A stretch of 64,000 bases of DNA from Moritella marina ATCC 15381. GTDB lineage: Bacteria; Pseudomonadota; Gammaproteobacteria; Enterobacterales; Moritellaceae. The stretch's first letter is position 1, and the number at the start of each line of letters is the position of its first letter. The notes beneath the pieces were generated by a model. It worked only from the letters and a program-made list of their open reading frames with translations. It did no database searches and was not told the DNA's origin. A program made the translations under genes and the position numbers. The stretch lies in contig NZ_CP044399.1 in NCBI RefSeq assembly GCF_008931805.1, positions 310,001-374,000 of the forward strand, written 5' to 3'. Of the stretch, positions 46,882 to 59,615 are shown piece after piece.

Positions 46882-47574
46882 TCAGCGGTATGAAGGCTGC
46901 CATTCTCCCGCTATCAAGCGCTGATGTGGGTTAAATTTAACCTTGTAATTCATCTTACTACATTGATCTATTTGATAGCCTAGATATAACCATTTCTTGC
47001 CTGTTTGCTTGGCGATTACCAGTTGTTGTAATACTGCATAGGTACCTAAAGAATTGGCGAGAAAGTTAGGATCATAGAAACAATACATGGCGCTCATGCT
47101 ATCTGTCATGACATCGGTTACTGCGACGGCAACAAGTATATCCTCGGAGTAAAACTCAATAAACGTCGGTGTTAACCATGTATTACTAATAAAACCATCA
47201 TACTGCGCTTGGCTAGCTGGGTACATTGCGCCATCACTGTGCAGGGTATTAATATAGCGTTCGTACAAGGGGTAATAACCCGTTTGTGGCTGGTGGCTAA
47301 TGCGCATTTCAAGGTGTTTGTTTTTATTCAACAGACGTTTCTGGCTTTTACTGGGTTTAAATGTCTGGCTATCAATGCGGATTGATTGGCAAGCTTGGCA
47401 ATGTTGACAGTGTGGTCGATATACATCATTGCCACTGCGACGAAAACCGTTTAACAGTAATACTTCATAGCCAGCTTGATTATGTAAATCATCATCTTGG
47501 ACAACGAAGATCTGCTCTTGTTGATCCGCTAAGTAACTGCAAGGCATAGGTGGTGTTAAGGCGACTTTAATCAT
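46882..47574 (-). CDS. bpt: Aspartate/glutamate leucyltransferase (Bpt/Ate family)
   Basis: Attaches leucine (Bpt type) to N-terminal Asp or Glu, or Cys oxidised forms, to create N-degrons. It is 230 residues, with the Cys cluster CQHCQAC preceded by RSGNDVYRPHC and the C-terminal LYLGYQIDQCSKMNYKVKFNP typical of the bacterial family, which aligns with eukaryotic arginyltransferases. The substrate amino acid (Leu rather than Arg) follows from the bacterial family. It stands next to aat, the other N-end-rule enzyme. Confidence 0.9.
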   Translation of the reverse strand: MIKVALTPPMPCSYLADQQEQIFVVQDDDLHNQAGYEVLLLNGFRRSGNDVYRPHCQHCQACQSIRIDSQTFKPSKSQKRLLNKNKHLEMRISHQPQTGYYPLYERYINTLHSDGAMYPASQAQYDGFISNTWLTPTFIEFYSEDILVAVAVTDVMTDSMSAMYCFYDPNFLANSLGTYAVLQQLVIAKQTGKKWLYLGYQIDQCSKMNYKVKFNPHQRLIAGEWQPSYR

Positions 47575-47633
47575 GTTGTGTTTCCTATGTATTAGCCTTA
47601 GACTTATTTATTAAGTTTAATACAAGTCGTTTA

Positions 47634-48347
47634 TTAGAAGTAGTCCAATACAAGCGCTTGAGGCTGCCATTGCTGTGGTTTGATTGTTGCGTTACGGTTG
47701 TTAAGTTTGGTGATGAAGGCTTCACGGCTAATTTCAGTTGCCCCTAATGATGCAAGGTGCTCATTGTGTAATTGACAATCTATTAATTTACAGCCAATAC
47801 TGACGAGATGTTGCTGCAGGCCGATAAAGGCGATTTTAGATGCATCCGTGGTGGTATGGAACATCGATTCACCACAGAAAATATCACCAATATATAAGCC
47901 ATATAATCCACCCACTAATAGCCCGTCTTGCCATACTTCAATAGAATGTGCAAAGCCCATATCATGTAGCTGTAAATAGGCATCTTGCATGGTATCTGTT
48001 ATCCAAGTCTCATCGGAATAGTCCCGTGGTTCTGCACATGATTCAATGACTTCGGCAAAAGCACGATTAACCGATAGGGTAAAGTTTTGACGACGAAAAG
48101 ACTTACGTAAACTGCGCGATATATGCATTGCACCAGGATTTAATACCATGCGTTGGCTTGGCGACCACCACAGTATTGGCTGGTCCTCTTCAAACCAAGG
48201 AAAGATGCCACGTTGATAGGCATTAATCAGTCGTTGTGGAGAAAGATCACCACCCATTGCCAGTAAACCATCAGGGTCAGTTAATGCATTGTGCACAGCT
48301 GGAAAATCGGTTAAATCGTGATTAAGTGTCGGTAAATAGATTGGCAT
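47634..48347 (-). CDS. aat: Leucyl/phenylalanyl-tRNA--protein transferase
   Basis: Adds Leu or Phe to N-terminal Lys or Arg, targeting proteins to ClpSAP. The 237 residues hold the full family core: DPDGLLAMGGDLSP, AYQRGIFPWFEEDQPILWWSPSQRMVL, GLYGLYIGDIFCGESMFH and DCQLHNEHLASLGATEI. It is 59 bases upstream of bpt on the same strand, and the two probably form an operon. Confidence 0.95.
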   Translation of the reverse strand: MPIYLPTLNHDLTDFPAVHNALTDPDGLLAMGGDLSPQRLINAYQRGIFPWFEEDQPILWWSPSQRMVLNPGAMHISRSLRKSFRRQNFTLSVNRAFAEVIESCAEPRDYSDETWITDTMQDAYLQLHDMGFAHSIEVWQDGLLVGGLYGLYIGDIFCGESMFHTTTDASKIAFIGLQQHLVSIGCKLIDCQLHNEHLASLGATEISREAFITKLNNRNATIKPQQWQPQALVLDYF

Positions 48348-48359
48348 AATAGCGAGGGT

Positions 48360-48429
48360 CTTGAAAAAGGAGAGCGCTTGAAAAACGCTTAGGGCTTGAA
48401 AAAGGTGATACCCAGAGCATCTTGAAAAA
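48360..48429. repeat. Four copies of CTTGAAAAA between trxB and aat
   Basis: Exact copies start at 48360, 48377, 48395 and 48421. On the transcribed strand they read TTTTTCAAG. One copy lies in the loop of the trxB terminator and one forms its T-run. They probably reflect local duplication; a binding role is not shown. Confidence 0.7.
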
Positions 48430-48442
48430 GTAGGGTATCACC
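48398..48442 (-). terminator. Terminator after trxB
   Basis: On the minus strand GGTGATACCC and GGGTATCACC form a ten-base-pair stem around 19 bases, followed by TTTTTC. The large loop is unusual; it includes one of the TTTTTCAAG repeats. Confidence 0.7.
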
Positions 48443-48459
48443 TCTGTAGAATAGACGGA

Positions 48460-49866
<1,407 letters not shown>

Positions 49867-50361
49867 ATGATGGAAGTAAAAACTCGACCAATGAAGGAAC
49901 TAGATCGAATCGACCGTAATATTCTTAATGAATTACAAAAAGACGGCCGAATTTCCAATGTAGAGTTGTCTAAACGTGTAGGTTTAAGCCCTACGCCATG
50001 TTTAGAGCGCGTACGACGCTTAGAACGCCAAGGATATATTACAGGCTATACCGCAATTCTAAATCCACAGTTTCTGGATGCTTCATTGCTTGTTTTTGTT
50101 GAAATCACACTTAACCGTGGTGCTGCTGATGTATTTGAGCAATTCAACAAAGCTGTTCAAGAGCTTGAAGAAATTCAAGAATGTCATTTAGTATCTGGCG
50201 ACTTCGATTATTTATTAAAAACACGTGTATCTGATATGTCAGCTTACCGTCGTTTACTGGGCGAAACGTTATTACGTTTACCAGGTGTTAATGACACACG
50301 TACTTATGTTGTGATGGAAGAAGTAAAACAAAGTAACCGTTTAGTGATTAAAACGCGTTAA
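49867..50361 (+). CDS. lrp: Leucine-responsive regulatory protein
   Basis: Global feast/famine regulator of amino acid metabolism and other genes. It is 164 residues with the N-terminal helix-turn-helix (DRIDRNILNELQKDGRISNVELSKRVGLSPTPCLERVRRL) and the C-terminal RAM/AsnC ligand domain (HLVSGDFDYLLKTRVSDMSAYRRLL). It precedes ftsK as in E. coli and ends in a terminator. Confidence 0.96.
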   Translation: MMEVKTRPMKELDRIDRNILNELQKDGRISNVELSKRVGLSPTPCLERVRRLERQGYITGYTAILNPQFLDASLLVFVEITLNRGAADVFEQFNKAVQELEEIQECHLVSGDFDYLLKTRVSDMSAYRRLLGETLLRLPGVNDTRTYVVMEEVKQSNRLVIKTR

Positions 50362-50428
50362 TTTAACTCTGCACACATAATCTTTTCGCGTAATCCTCGA
50401 TTAACGCAAATAAAGTGATAAATAATCA

Positions 50429-50459
50429 AACAAGCGGCATATTGCCGCTTGTTTTGTTT
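50429..50459 (+). terminator. Terminator after lrp
   Basis: An 11-base-pair stem AACAAGCGGCA/TGCCGCTTGTT with a three-base loop and a T-rich tail, between lrp and ftsK. ftsK should therefore have its own promoter in the following 70 bases. Confidence 0.88.
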
Positions 50460-50529
50460 CCTGCATTTATTTAAAGTTGATGGCTCATAGATAACGTACC
50501 ATCGTCGCCTTCAAGAGTCATAAATCAAG

Positions 50530-53151
50530 ATGAACAAATTTAATTTATCCATTCCATCTAAATATTTCGCACCATTGTCTGGTATTCAGCGGGTTTTCGA
50601 AGTCGGATTCATTCTTTCTACTTTTATTGCCTGTTATGCGATGATTGCACTAGTGAGCTTTGATCCTGCTGATCCATCATGGTCACAAACCAGTTGGCAA
50701 GGTCCAGTTAAAAATGCTGCAGGTTCGTTAGGTGCATGGATGGGGGATGTCTTATTCTTCACGTTTGGCCTTTATGCTTACGCAATCCCACTCGCATTTG
50801 TCTCATTAGCTTGGTTCATATTTTGGCGTCCAAGACAACTCGATGAAATTGATTTTTTCACCGTAGGTTTGCGCATGATCGGCGCATTATTACTCCTCAT
50901 TGGCGTGTGTGGCTTAGCGTCTGTTAACTTTGATGACCTTTACTATTTCTCATCGGGTGGTTTAATTGGTGACGTTGTGGAACAGGCGATCAGTGAATTA
51001 TTTGGCATACTCGGTTCAACACTTATTTTACTCAGTTTTGTTGCTATTGGTTTTACCCTGCTAACGGGCATTTCTTGGTTATCAATCGTTGATATGCTGG
51101 GCGCTGGCGTGATTAATAGCTGCCAATACTGCGTGGATAAAGTCACGGAATTAAAAAATAGATCAGCGAGTGAAGCTGAAGATGATACGCCTCATGATGA
51201 TGCTCTGAGTGAATCGACTGTTCCAGTACCTGTTAATATGCAGCAAATGCATAATCATTTAACCAGTGAGTTCGATAACCAGAAACAAGAAGATGGTCCT
51301 GTAGCAGGACGCGAAGTTTATGAGCAGGATGACGTCATGAATATGTCATTTACCGCTGTAGACCATGTGCAATCACGATCTGAACCGTCAATATCTACAT
51401 TCGATGTGCCAGAGAGTGGTAATCTGCACGACGATTATCTTGCCGACTATGACGCTCAACAAACCCATAGCCAAGTCGACAAGCCTGTCGGAAATGAAGC
51501 GACAATCGACGCAGAAATCGATCCTGTACTTGCCGCTGTAGCTGCACCAGAACCAGCTCCTGAATTCAAGATTAATAATAACGGTACGGACAGTGGTTTT
51601 GAAATTGTTGGTGACCAAGTGGTATCAACAGATCCGCTGCAATTTAAAGAAAAACCAGTGACTTTGTTGCCAGGGTTAGAGCTATTAGATAAACCAAATA
51701 AAAAAGCCAATCCGATCTCGCAAGCAGAGCTCGACCATGTCGCTCATCTGGTGGAAGAGAAACTGCTTGAATTTAATATTAAAGCGAAAGTGGTCGATGT
51801 CCACCCAGGGCCGGTGATCACGCGTTTTGAATTAGATTTAGCGCCGGGTATTAAAGTCAGTAAGATAACGGCATTATCGAAGGATTTAGCCCGTTCATTA
51901 TCCGCCATGAGTGTCCGTGTTGTTGAAGTGATCCCGGGTAAATCGGTGATTGGTTTGGAATTACCAAATAAGTACAGAGAAACAGTATTTCTTTCTGATG
52001 TTATGTCGAGCCCGTCATTTACGGATGCTAAGTCCAAAACGTCAATGGTGCTAGGCCATGATATTGCGGGTGAATCTGTGGTTGTTGATTTAGCTAAGAT
52101 GCCGCATCTATTGGTCGCAGGTACGACAGGCTCGGGTAAGTCGGTTGGTGTGAACGTGATGATCATGAGTTTGCTTTATAAAGCATCGCCTGATGAAGTA
52201 CGTATGATCATGATCGATCCAAAAATGTTGGAACTTTCGGTGTATGAAGGTATCCCACACTTATTAACCGAAGTTGTTACTGACATGAAAGATGCAGCTA
52301 ATTCGTTGCGTTGGTGTGTGGGTGAAATGGAACGTCGTTATAAATTATTATCTGCAGTCGGTGTGCGTAATCTCGCTGGTTTTAATAGTAAAATACAGCA
52401 AGCGATAGATGCTGGTCAGCCTATCCTAGATCCATTGTGGAAACCGGGTGATAGCATGGATGAGACTGCTCCAGAGCTAACTAAACTGCCCGCCATTGTG
52501 GTGATTGTCGATGAGTTTGCTGACATGATGATGATTGTAGGTAAAAAGGTTGAAGAGTTAATTGCCCGCATTGCGCAGAAAGCGCGTGCAGCTGGTATTC
52601 ACTTAATTTTAGCGACTCAGCGTCCTTCTGTAGATGTGATCACGGGTCTCATTAAAGCCAACATACCAACACGTATCGCCTTCCAAGTATCGAGTAAAAT
52701 TGACTCGCGTACTATTCTTGATCAAGGCGGCGCAGAAACACTGTTAGGTATGGGTGATATGTTGTACCAACCAGCTGGTACTAGCGTCCCAATTCGTGTG
52801 CACGGTGCATTTGTTGATGATCATGAAGTACATCGTGTGGTCGCAGATTGGAAACTACGTGGTAAACCAAATTATATTGATGAAATTTTACATGGTGAAG
52901 CGACTGCAGATAGCTTATTGCCAGGTGAAGTTGCAGAAGGTTCATCGGATGTTGATGAGCTATTTGATCAAGCTGTATATCATGTAACAGAAACGCGTCG
53001 AGGTTCTGTATCCGGCGTACAACGTAAGTTTAAAATCGGTTATAACCGCGCTGCACGTATCGTTGAAGAGATGGAAGTGCAGGGTATTGTGAGTTCACCA
53101 GGACATAACGGTAACCGAGAAGTATTGGCACCACCGCCCCCAAAGGATTAA
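50530..53151 (+). CDS. ftsK: DNA translocase FtsK
   Basis: Septal DNA pump that aligns chromosome dimers for XerCD at dif. The 873 residues have four to five membrane helices (about 25-205), an acidic linker of about 200 residues that is much shorter than the E. coli one, the alpha/beta motor with Walker [17 protein letters not shown] and the Walker [13 protein letters not shown], and a gamma winged helix (about 800-873: [24 protein letters not shown]). The total length is normal for non-enteric gammaproteobacteria. Confidence 0.95.
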   Translation: MNKFNLSIPSKYFAPLSGIQRVFEVGFILSTFIACYAMIALVSFDPADPSWSQTSWQGPVKNAAGSLGAWMGDVLFFTFGLYAYAIPLAFVSLAWFIFWRPRQLDEIDFFTVGLRMIGALLLLIGVCGLASVNFDDLYYFSSGGLIGDVVEQAISELFGILGSTLILLSFVAIGFTLLTGISWLSIVDMLGAGVINSCQYCVDKVTELKNRSASEAEDDTPHDDALSESTVPVPVNMQQMHNHLTSEFDNQKQEDGPVAGREVYEQDDVMNMSFTAVDHVQSRSEPSISTFDVPESGNLHDDYLADYDAQQTHSQVDKPVGNEATIDAEIDPVLAAVAAPEPAPEFKINNNGTDSGFEIVGDQVVSTDPLQFKEKPVTLLPGLELLDKPNKKANPISQAELDHVAHLVEEKLLEFNIKAKVVDVHPGPVITRFELDLAPGIKVSKITALSKDLARSLSAMSVRVVEVIPGKSVIGLELPNKYRETVFLSDVMSSPSFTDAKSKTSMVLGHDIAGESVVVDLAKMPHLLVAGTTGSGKSVGVNVMIMSLLYKASPDEVRMIMIDPKMLELSVYEGIPHLLTEVVTDMKDAANSLRWCVGEMERRYKLLSAVGVRNLAGFNSKIQQAIDAGQPILDPLWKPGDSMDETAPELTKLPAIVVIVDEFADMMMIVGKKVEELIARIAQKARAAGIHLILATQRPSVDVITGLIKANIPTRIAFQVSSKIDSRTILDQGGAETLLGMGDMLYQPAGTSVPIRVHGAFVDDHEVHRVVADWKLRGKPNYIDEILHGEATADSLLPGEVAEGSSDVDELFDQAVYHVTETRRGSVSGVQRKFKIGYNRAARIVEEMEVQGIVSSPGHNGNREVLAPPPPKD

Positions 53152-53154
53152 TTT

Positions 53155-53775
53155 ATGAGAAATAAAATGTCACTTAAAAAAATCGTCGCAACAGTTGTGT
53201 TAATGACAGCGTCTATGTTGTCGAATGCACAAAGCGTCAAAGAAGAATTACAAAGCCAACTTAGCGCATTAAAACCATTCAGTGCTGACTTTACCCAAAC
53301 CGTTACGTCAGCGGAAGGTGATAATTTAGCGACCGCTCAAGGACTGATGCAACTACAGCGTCCCAATCAATTTCGTTGGGAAACGACGTCTCCGGATGAG
53401 CAACTGATTGTATCGAATGGTGAAAACTTGTGGTTTTATAATCCATTTGTAGAGCAAGTTAGTATTTACTCACTTAAAGATGCGATTGCGAATACACCTT
53501 TCATGTTAATTGCGGGGGCGCAACAAACTGCGTGGGAAACGTATCGAGTAAGCAAGAAAGCGGGAGTCTATACGGTGATTACGCCAAATGATCCTGCTGC
53601 AGCAGTGTTTACCTTGCAGTTTAAACAAGGTGACATTGCTCAGTTCACAGTACAAGAGCAGCAAGGTCAATATAGCCAGTTTGCTTTAACAAATCATAAG
53701 ACAATGAACAAGATGGATCCTGCGTTGTTTAATTTTATTATCCCGGAAGATACTGATATAGATGATCAACGCTAA
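53155..53775 (+). CDS. lolA: Outer-membrane lipoprotein carrier protein LolA
   Basis: Periplasmic chaperone moving lipoproteins from LolCDE to LolB. The 206-residue protein has a signal ending near SNAQS and the LolA core [15 protein letters not shown]...[48 protein letters not shown] lies seven bases before the ATG. It begins four bases after ftsK and shares one base with rarA, so ftsK-lolA-rarA form one operon, as in E. coli. Confidence 0.95.
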   Translation: MRNKMSLKKIVATVVLMTASMLSNAQSVKEELQSQLSALKPFSADFTQTVTSAEGDNLATAQGLMQLQRPNQFRWETTSPDEQLIVSNGENLWFYNPFVEQVSIYSLKDAIANTPFMLIAGAQQTAWETYRVSKKAGVYTVITPNDPAAAVFTLQFKQGDIAQFTVQEQQGQYSQFALTNHKTMNKMDPALFNFIIPEDTDIDDQR

Positions 53776-55112
53776 TGAATAATACGATGTCTCTTGATTT
53801 TAGTCCTGATTTTCAACCGCTAGCCGCCAGAATGCGACCAGAAAAAATGTCGCAGTATATCGGTCAAACGCACATTCTTGGTGAGGGGAAACCCTTACAT
53901 CGTGCATTATTAGCTGGCCATGCTCATTCGATGATTTTATGGGGACCACCTGGCACAGGTAAAACCACGATTGCCGAGATGATTGCCAACTATTGCGATG
54001 CTAAAGTAGAGCGTGTACATGCCGTCACATCGGGTATTAAAGATATTCGCTTGGCGATAGAAAAAGCCAAAGATAATGCTATTCAAGGTTATCGCACCAT
54101 CTTGTTTGTAGATGAAGTGCACCGTTTTAATAAAAGTCAGCAAGATGCGTTTTTACCGCACATTGAAGATGGCACCATTATTTTTATCGGCGCAACAACT
54201 GAAAACCCGTCATTCGAATTAAATAACGCCTTGTTATCACGTGCACGTGTGTATGTGCTAAAAAAATTAACCGTAGATGAAATTGAGCAGGTTGTTGATC
54301 AAGCGCTAACGGATGAACGTGGACTGGTGAATGTCAAATTCGACTTTGCACCGGGTGTAAAAGAGAAACTGTGCGATCTTGTTGATGGTGATGCCAGAAA
54401 AAGCTTAAATTATCTTGAGCTATTAAGCGACATGCTTGAAGAGGGGCCGCAAGGCAAGTTAGTGACATTGGAAAGACTGATGTCTGTGGTTGGGCGTAAA
54501 GTGAATAGCTTTGATAACAAAGGTGAACTTTACTATGACTTAATGTCTGCATTACATAAGTCTATCCGTGGTTCATCACCTGATGCGGCACTATATTGGT
54601 TTGCACGTATGCTGGCTGGTGGCTGTGATCCATTGCATGTGGCGCGCCGTTTATTGGCGATTGCCTCTGAAGATATTGGTAATGCCGATCCAAGAGCAAT
54701 GCAAGTTGCAGTCTCGGCATGGGATTGCTTCAGTCGTATTGGTGCATATGAAGGTGAGCGCGCGATTGCACAAGCGATTGTATACCTGGCATCGGCAGCC
54801 AAGAGTAACTCGGTTTATACTGCATTTACTCAAGCTAAGATGATAGTACAAGAACAACCCGATTTTGATGTGCCGATGCACTTGCGTAATGCGCCGACTA
54901 AATTGATGTCCGACCTTGGCTATGGTGATGACTATCGTTATGCGCATGATGAAGTAGGGGCTTATGCACCTGGTGAATGTTATATGCCCGAAGCATTACA
55001 AGGTACCAAGTTATACCATCCGGTTGATCGCGGTGTTGAAAAGCAAATTAAGCAAAAGCTCGATTACTTACATCAGCTCGATATTAACAGCCCAAGAAAG
55101 CGTTATAAATAA
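53775..55112 (+). CDS. rarA: Replication-associated recombination protein RarA
   Basis: AAA+ ATPase of the clamp-loader-like WRNIP1/Mgs1 family that acts at stalled replication forks. The 445 residues show Walker [16 protein letters not shown], Walker [26 protein letters not shown], sensor 1 [10 protein letters not shown] and the C-terminal [15 protein letters not shown]...SPRKRYK. The ATG overlaps the lolA stop in TAATG. Confidence 0.95.
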   Translation: MNNTMSLDFSPDFQPLAARMRPEKMSQYIGQTHILGEGKPLHRALLAGHAHSMILWGPPGTGKTTIAEMIANYCDAKVERVHAVTSGIKDIRLAIEKAKDNAIQGYRTILFVDEVHRFNKSQQDAFLPHIEDGTIIFIGATTENPSFELNNALLSRARVYVLKKLTVDEIEQVVDQALTDERGLVNVKFDFAPGVKEKLCDLVDGDARKSLNYLELLSDMLEEGPQGKLVTLERLMSVVGRKVNSFDNKGELYYDLMSALHKSIRGSSPDAALYWFARMLAGGCDPLHVARRLLAIASEDIGNADPRAMQVAVSAWDCFSRIGAYEGERAIAQAIVYLASAAKSNSVYTAFTQAKMIVQEQPDFDVPMHLRNAPTKLMSDLGYGDDYRYAHDEVGAYAPGECYMPEALQGTKLYHPVDRGVEKQIKQKLDYLHQLDINSPRKRYK

Positions 55113-55185
55113 TACCCGCTCTTACAAATAACAGGTTTGGTCTTATCATAATTGAGACCATCAATACATAATCAGAGTATCAGTC

Positions 55186-55569
55186 ATGAATAGTTTAGCT
55201 TTATACGGTTTTGTTGCACTTGGTGGTGCAAGTGGTGCCGTATTACGTACTTTTATCGCCCAGACAGCGACGGCTGTATTAGGCAAAGGTTTTCCGTACG
55301 GTACCTTGATTGTTAATATTTTAGGGTCGTTATTAATGGGGGTATTATTTGCCTTACTTGATGACAACTTGATTGCAGAGACACCGTGGCGACAACTTAT
55401 TGGCTTAGGTTTCTTAGGCGCACTGACGACATTTTCGACATTTTCAATGGATTCATTACTGTTGTTACAAGATGGTCAGTGGTTAAAAGCAGGGCTAAAT
55501 GTGTCTTTAAACGTATTCGTGTGTATTTTTGTTGCATATTTAGGTATGCGCTTAGTATTTCGAGCATAA
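55186..55569 (+). CDS. crcB: Fluoride exporter CrcB/Fluc
   Basis: Small four-helix fluoride channel, working as a dual-topology dimer. It is 127 residues with GGASGAVLRTFIA, the conserved GTLIVNILGSLLMG and GFLGALTTFSTFSMDSL (the Na+/F- region). It follows rarA by 73 bases in the usual crcB-serS neighbourhood. I saw no fluoride riboswitch upstream; the small stem there (TGGTCT/AGACCA) does not match its core. Confidence 0.94.
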   Translation: MNSLALYGFVALGGASGAVLRTFIAQTATAVLGKGFPYGTLIVNILGSLLMGVLFALLDDNLIAETPWRQLIGLGFLGALTTFSTFSMDSLLLLQDGQWLKAGLNVSLNVFVCIFVAYLGMRLVFRA

Positions 55570-55710
55570 AGAGCCGATTTTTAACTATAAGTGCGTGATG
55601 AAATTGTAAAACCACGTTAAAATAATAAGCATAAACAATACCAACAGACATTTCTATCTAGAAGCCTGTAATGTGCTTTTAGGTTTAAATTAAACAAGCA
55701 GAGTAGGTAA

Positions 55711-57000
<1,290 letters not shown>

Positions 57001-57066
57001 CATTAAATAGCCTAATTAACTTAATGGCGTGTCGTCTGATTATTCGCCATTAATGATGAGCTAAAT

Positions 57067-57109
57067 AAAAAGCCTCACTTAGTTATGACTAAGTGAGGCT
57101 TTTTTGTTT
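57067..57109 (+). terminator. Terminator after serS
   Basis: A 17-base-pair stem (57067-57083 with 57088-57104) around a TATG loop, ending in a T-run. It can act on both strands and lies between serS and the minus-strand tusE. Confidence 0.93.
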
Positions 57110-57198
57110 CTGCTGTCATGAACCTTGTCGTGACGCTTAATCAGGTGATGATTAATAAGTCCGTTTAATTAGCTGGGCAAGATTGACAGCTCAAAGAT

Positions 57199-57528
57199 CT
57201 ACAGGCATTTAGCTGGCTTGGGTAAGCCTGCAATTTTAGTTGCTTGTTTCGCAGGGCCTTTAGGGAACAGTTTATACAGATAGATACTATTGCCTTTGTC
57301 TGCGCCTAGTTTTTTCGCCATTGCTTTTACTAATGCACGAATAGCAGGGGAGGTGTTGTATTCAAGGTAGAAGTTACGTACAAACAATACCACTTCCCAA
57401 TGCGCAGGACTTAGCGCGATACTTTCTTGTTCAGCAATAATAGGGGCTAGTGCTTCGCTCCAATCAGCTGGGTCCAGTAAGTAACCTTGGGTGTCAGTTG
57501 CGATTTCTTGTTCATTGATAATTAACAT
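57199..57528 (-). CDS. tusE: Sulfur relay protein TusE (DsrC family)
   Basis: Takes sulfur from TusBCD and passes it to MnmA for 2-thiolation of U34 in tRNAs. The start [17 protein letters not shown] gives 109 residues, as in E. coli; an ATG two codons upstream is possible. [25 protein letters not shown] and the C-terminal [11 protein letters not shown] with the active penultimate Cys are present. It lies near yccA as in E. coli, on the same strand. Confidence 0.93.
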   Translation of the reverse strand: MLIINEQEIATDTQGYLLDPADWSEALAPIIAEQESIALSPAHWEVVLFVRNFYLEYNTSPAIRALVKAMAKKLGADKGNSIYLYKLFPKGPAKQATKIAGLPKPAKCL

Positions 57529-57557
57529 GGGCATAAACTAATCGTAGAGGGGAAAAC

Positions 57558-57584
57558 AAAAAAGCCTCGTCAAACGAGGCTTTT
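57558..57584 (-). terminator. Terminator after yccA
   Basis: An 11-base-pair stem AAAAGCCTCGT/ACGAGGCTTTT with a three-base loop and T-run on the minus strand. A further ten-base palindrome AATTACAGTT/AACTGTAATT spans the yccA stop codon at 57595-57615. Confidence 0.88.
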
Positions 57585-57613
57585 CACTATTTATAATTAC
57601 AGTTTAACTGTAA

Positions 57614-58276
57614 TTAGTCGTCGCTACTCATAATACCTAATATTTGCAGTAAGCTAACAAAGATATTATACAGTGATACGAATATTGTTACCGTAGCTGA
57701 GATATAGCTTGTTTCGCCACCGTGAATGATCGAGCTTGTTTGCATCAAGATAGCACCTGATGAGAACATGATGAACATTGCACTGATTGCTAAACTAAGT
57801 GCTGGGATTTGTAAGAAAATGTTACCGATCATCGCGACGATAAGCACAACAAAACCAGCCATCATCATGCCATTTAGGAAAGACATATCTTTCTTCGTTG
57901 TAAGCACATATGCAGACAAACCAAAGAAAGTTAAGGCAGTACCAGCAAAAGCTAATACAACAATGTCACCCATACCTGCACCTATGTACATGTTAATTAA
58001 TGGGCCAACGGTATAACCTAAGAAACCGGTGAATAGGAATACAAATAAGATACCCATTGAGTTATTACGGTTCTTTTCTGTTAAGTACATTAAACCGTAT
58101 ACACCAACAAGCGTAATGATAATGCCTGGAGCAGGTAAGTTTAGTGTCACTACTGCAGCAGCAATTATCGCTGAAAACGCGAGTGTCATCGCTAATAACA
58201 TATAGGTATTGCGAAGAACCTTATTAGTCGCGAGTACGCTTTCTTGCGACTTAGTCTGAATCGTATGTTGTTGCAT
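57614..58276 (-). CDS. yccA: Bax inhibitor-1 family membrane protein YccA
   Basis: Seven-helix inner-membrane protein of the BI-1/LFG family, a modulator and substrate of the FtsH protease in E. coli. It is 220 residues with the conserved LRNTYMLLAMTLAFSA, GPLINMYIGAG and the C-terminal ILMQTSSIIHGGETSYISATVTIFVSLYNIFVSLLQILG, ending in acidic SSDD. The cytoplasmic N-terminus (MQQHTIQTKSQESVLATNK) is the part FtsH recognises in E. coli YccA. Confidence 0.94.
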   Translation of the reverse strand: MQQHTIQTKSQESVLATNKVLRNTYMLLAMTLAFSAIIAAAVVTLNLPAPGIIITLVGVYGLMYLTEKNRNNSMGILFVFLFTGFLGYTVGPLINMYIGAGMGDIVVLAFAGTALTFFGLSAYVLTTKKDMSFLNGMMMAGFVVLIVAMIGNIFLQIPALSLAISAMFIMFSSGAILMQTSSIIHGGETSYISATVTIFVSLYNIFVSLLQILGIMSSDD

Positions 58277-58468
58277 TGTGTCTTTTCCTTAATAATTAAC
58301 ACTGCTAGTTAGAGTATCAGTATACCCTAAAGTTCCGACATAATATGACGATGTAGTTAATTTATAGCCAAATAAGTTAAAAACAAGCCTTTATTATCAA
58401 AAATGTGATTAATTTTGTAAAAGGCTTTATCTTTTTTTTAAACTCTGTATTATACGCTCCATTGCTGC

Positions 58469-58559
58469 GGAGGGGTGGCAGAGTGGCCGAATGCACTGGT
58501 CTTGAAAACCAGCAGGGGTTAATAGCTCCTCGAGAGTTCAAATCTCTCCTCCTCCGCCA
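58469..58559 (+). tRNA. tRNA-Ser(UGA), copy 1
   Basis: A 91-base tRNA with long variable arm, anticodon TGA in loop CTTGAAA and encoded CCA. Acceptor GGAGGGG pairs with CTCCTCC with one G-U pair; anticodon stem CTGGT/ACCAG and T-stem GAGAG/CTCTC are intact. It is a stand-alone unit with its own terminator. Confidence 0.97.
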
Positions 58560-58570
58560 TCTATATAGAA

Positions 58571-58603
58571 AAAGGCGCTATCTGAAAAGATAGCGCCTTT
58601 TTT
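58571..58603 (+). terminator. Terminator of tRNA-Ser copy 1
   Basis: A 13-base-pair stem AAAGGCGCTATCT with its complement, GAAA loop and T-run, 11 bases after the CCA. The same element follows copies 2 and 3. Confidence 0.92.
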
Positions 58604-58639
58604 GCATTTTAGCCTTTTTAATACTACCCATCACGCGTA

Positions 58640-59251
58640 TTACTTCTCAGATAATGAGCATTGCCCACGTTCGGTATTCGCCTTAACCTCATGTTTAACG
58701 ATACGACTTAACTCATCTGCGCCACCCACATAATGCCCGTCTATCCATATTTGCGGTACCGTTACAGGTTGTTTTGGATCTATCAGTGGCTTTACTCGCG
58801 AGAGCATTTCATAGAGGGCGCGGGGACTGGTGATCACGTCGTGATAAGTATAGTCAATGTTGGCTTGTTGTAAGTAACGTTTAGCGCGCTGGCAATGCGG
58901 GCAGTTTTGCTTACCAAAAATATGCTGGTCTGTGATAGGTACTTGCTGAGAGTGTGCTTCGATAACGGCTTGGGTTAACATGCCTCGGTTTAATGCGCGA
59001 CCTTGACTGATAACTTTACCAGCAACCATGATAATCGGCGCATGCCAACCACCTTTTAGTAGCGGCTGCCACCATTCATTTAGCCAATCTTTAATTTCTA
59101 GTTCGACGGCAATACCGTCTAATTCGTTTTGCAGGGTATCTAAGACTATGTCTTTAGTGAGCGCACATTCGCCACAAGGAATATTGATATGAAAAGGCCC
59201 CCAATCGCCAGCCCAGCGATAGATAGTAATGTTGACTGCTTGTTTATCCAT
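58640..59251 (-). CDS. Double thioredoxin-fold glutaredoxin-like protein
   Basis: A 203-residue cytoplasmic protein with two redox modules. The first (about residues 1-105) has CGEC at 26-29 in a segment resembling a thioredoxin-fold N-terminus. The second (about 110-190) is a glutaredoxin with CPHC, then TVPQIWIDGHYVGGADELSRI. The C-terminal tail has one more Cys. I do not know a characterised protein of this exact layout. It is inserted between tRNA-Ser copies 1 and 2, in the opposite direction. Confidence 0.8.
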   Translation of the reverse strand: MDKQAVNITIYRWAGDWGPFHINIPCGECALTKDIVLDTLQNELDGIAVELEIKDWLNEWWQPLLKGGWHAPIIMVAGKVISQGRALNRGMLTQAVIEAHSQQVPITDQHIFGKQNCPHCQRAKRYLQQANIDYTYHDVITSPRALYEMLSRVKPLIDPKQPVTVPQIWIDGHYVGGADELSRIVKHEVKANTERGQCSLSEK

Positions 59252-59429
59252 GCTTCACCTTTAATGATAAATATCTGTGTTATGTACCCAAACGGCTTTT
59301 GTTACATTCTATTATTGTCGATCTTAGTTATAGTACCTCTGTTATAGTGCTATATCGTCGTATTACAGTGCGAAACGAGTGAGAAGTACACACTGTTCAT
59401 GTTTTTCGTTAATTTTTAGCGTGTTGATA

Positions 59430-59458
59430 TTTACAAGTGAGCATTACATCTCTATTAT
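59430..59458 (+). promoter_or_regulatory. Promoter of tRNA-Ser copy 2
   Basis: TTTACA at 59430-59435, a 17-base spacer and TATTAT at 59453-59458, followed by ACGCTC and the tRNA 15 bases on. Copy 3 has exactly the same arrangement. Confidence 0.7.
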
Positions 59459-59472
59459 ACGCTCATTGCTGC

Positions 59473-59563
59473 GGAGGGGTGGCAGAGTGGCCGAATGCAC
59501 TGGTCTTGAAAACCAGCAGGGGTTAATAGCTCCTCGAGAGTTCAAATCTCTCCTCCTCCGCCA
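59473..59563 (+). tRNA. tRNA-Ser(UGA), copy 2
   Basis: Identical to copy 1 over all 91 bases, with anticodon TGA, long variable arm and encoded CCA. It has its own promoter and terminator. Confidence 0.97.
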
Positions 59564-59574
59564 TCTATATAGAG

Positions 59575-59607
59575 AAAGGCGCTATCTGCAAAGATAGCGC
59601 CTTTTTT
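59575..59607 (+). terminator. Terminator of tRNA-Ser copy 2
   Basis: Stem AAAGGCGCTATCT with its complement, loop GCAA and a T-run. Confidence 0.92.
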
Positions 59608-59615
59608 GCATCTCG

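Noticed and set aside
48360-48429. CRISPR-like array
   Set aside because: Nine-base repeats with unequal 8-17-base gaps and no cas genes; not a CRISPR.
55113-55185. Possible fluoride riboswitch before crcB
   Set aside because: Only a small stem TGGTCT/AGACCA is present; the conserved fluoride-riboswitch core and pseudoknot bases are not seen.
58405-58593. Open frames of 62 and 72 codons covering tRNA-Ser copies 1 and 2
   Set aside because: They are read straight through tRNA genes and share sequence only because the tRNAs are identical; no ribosome site or protein family is visible.
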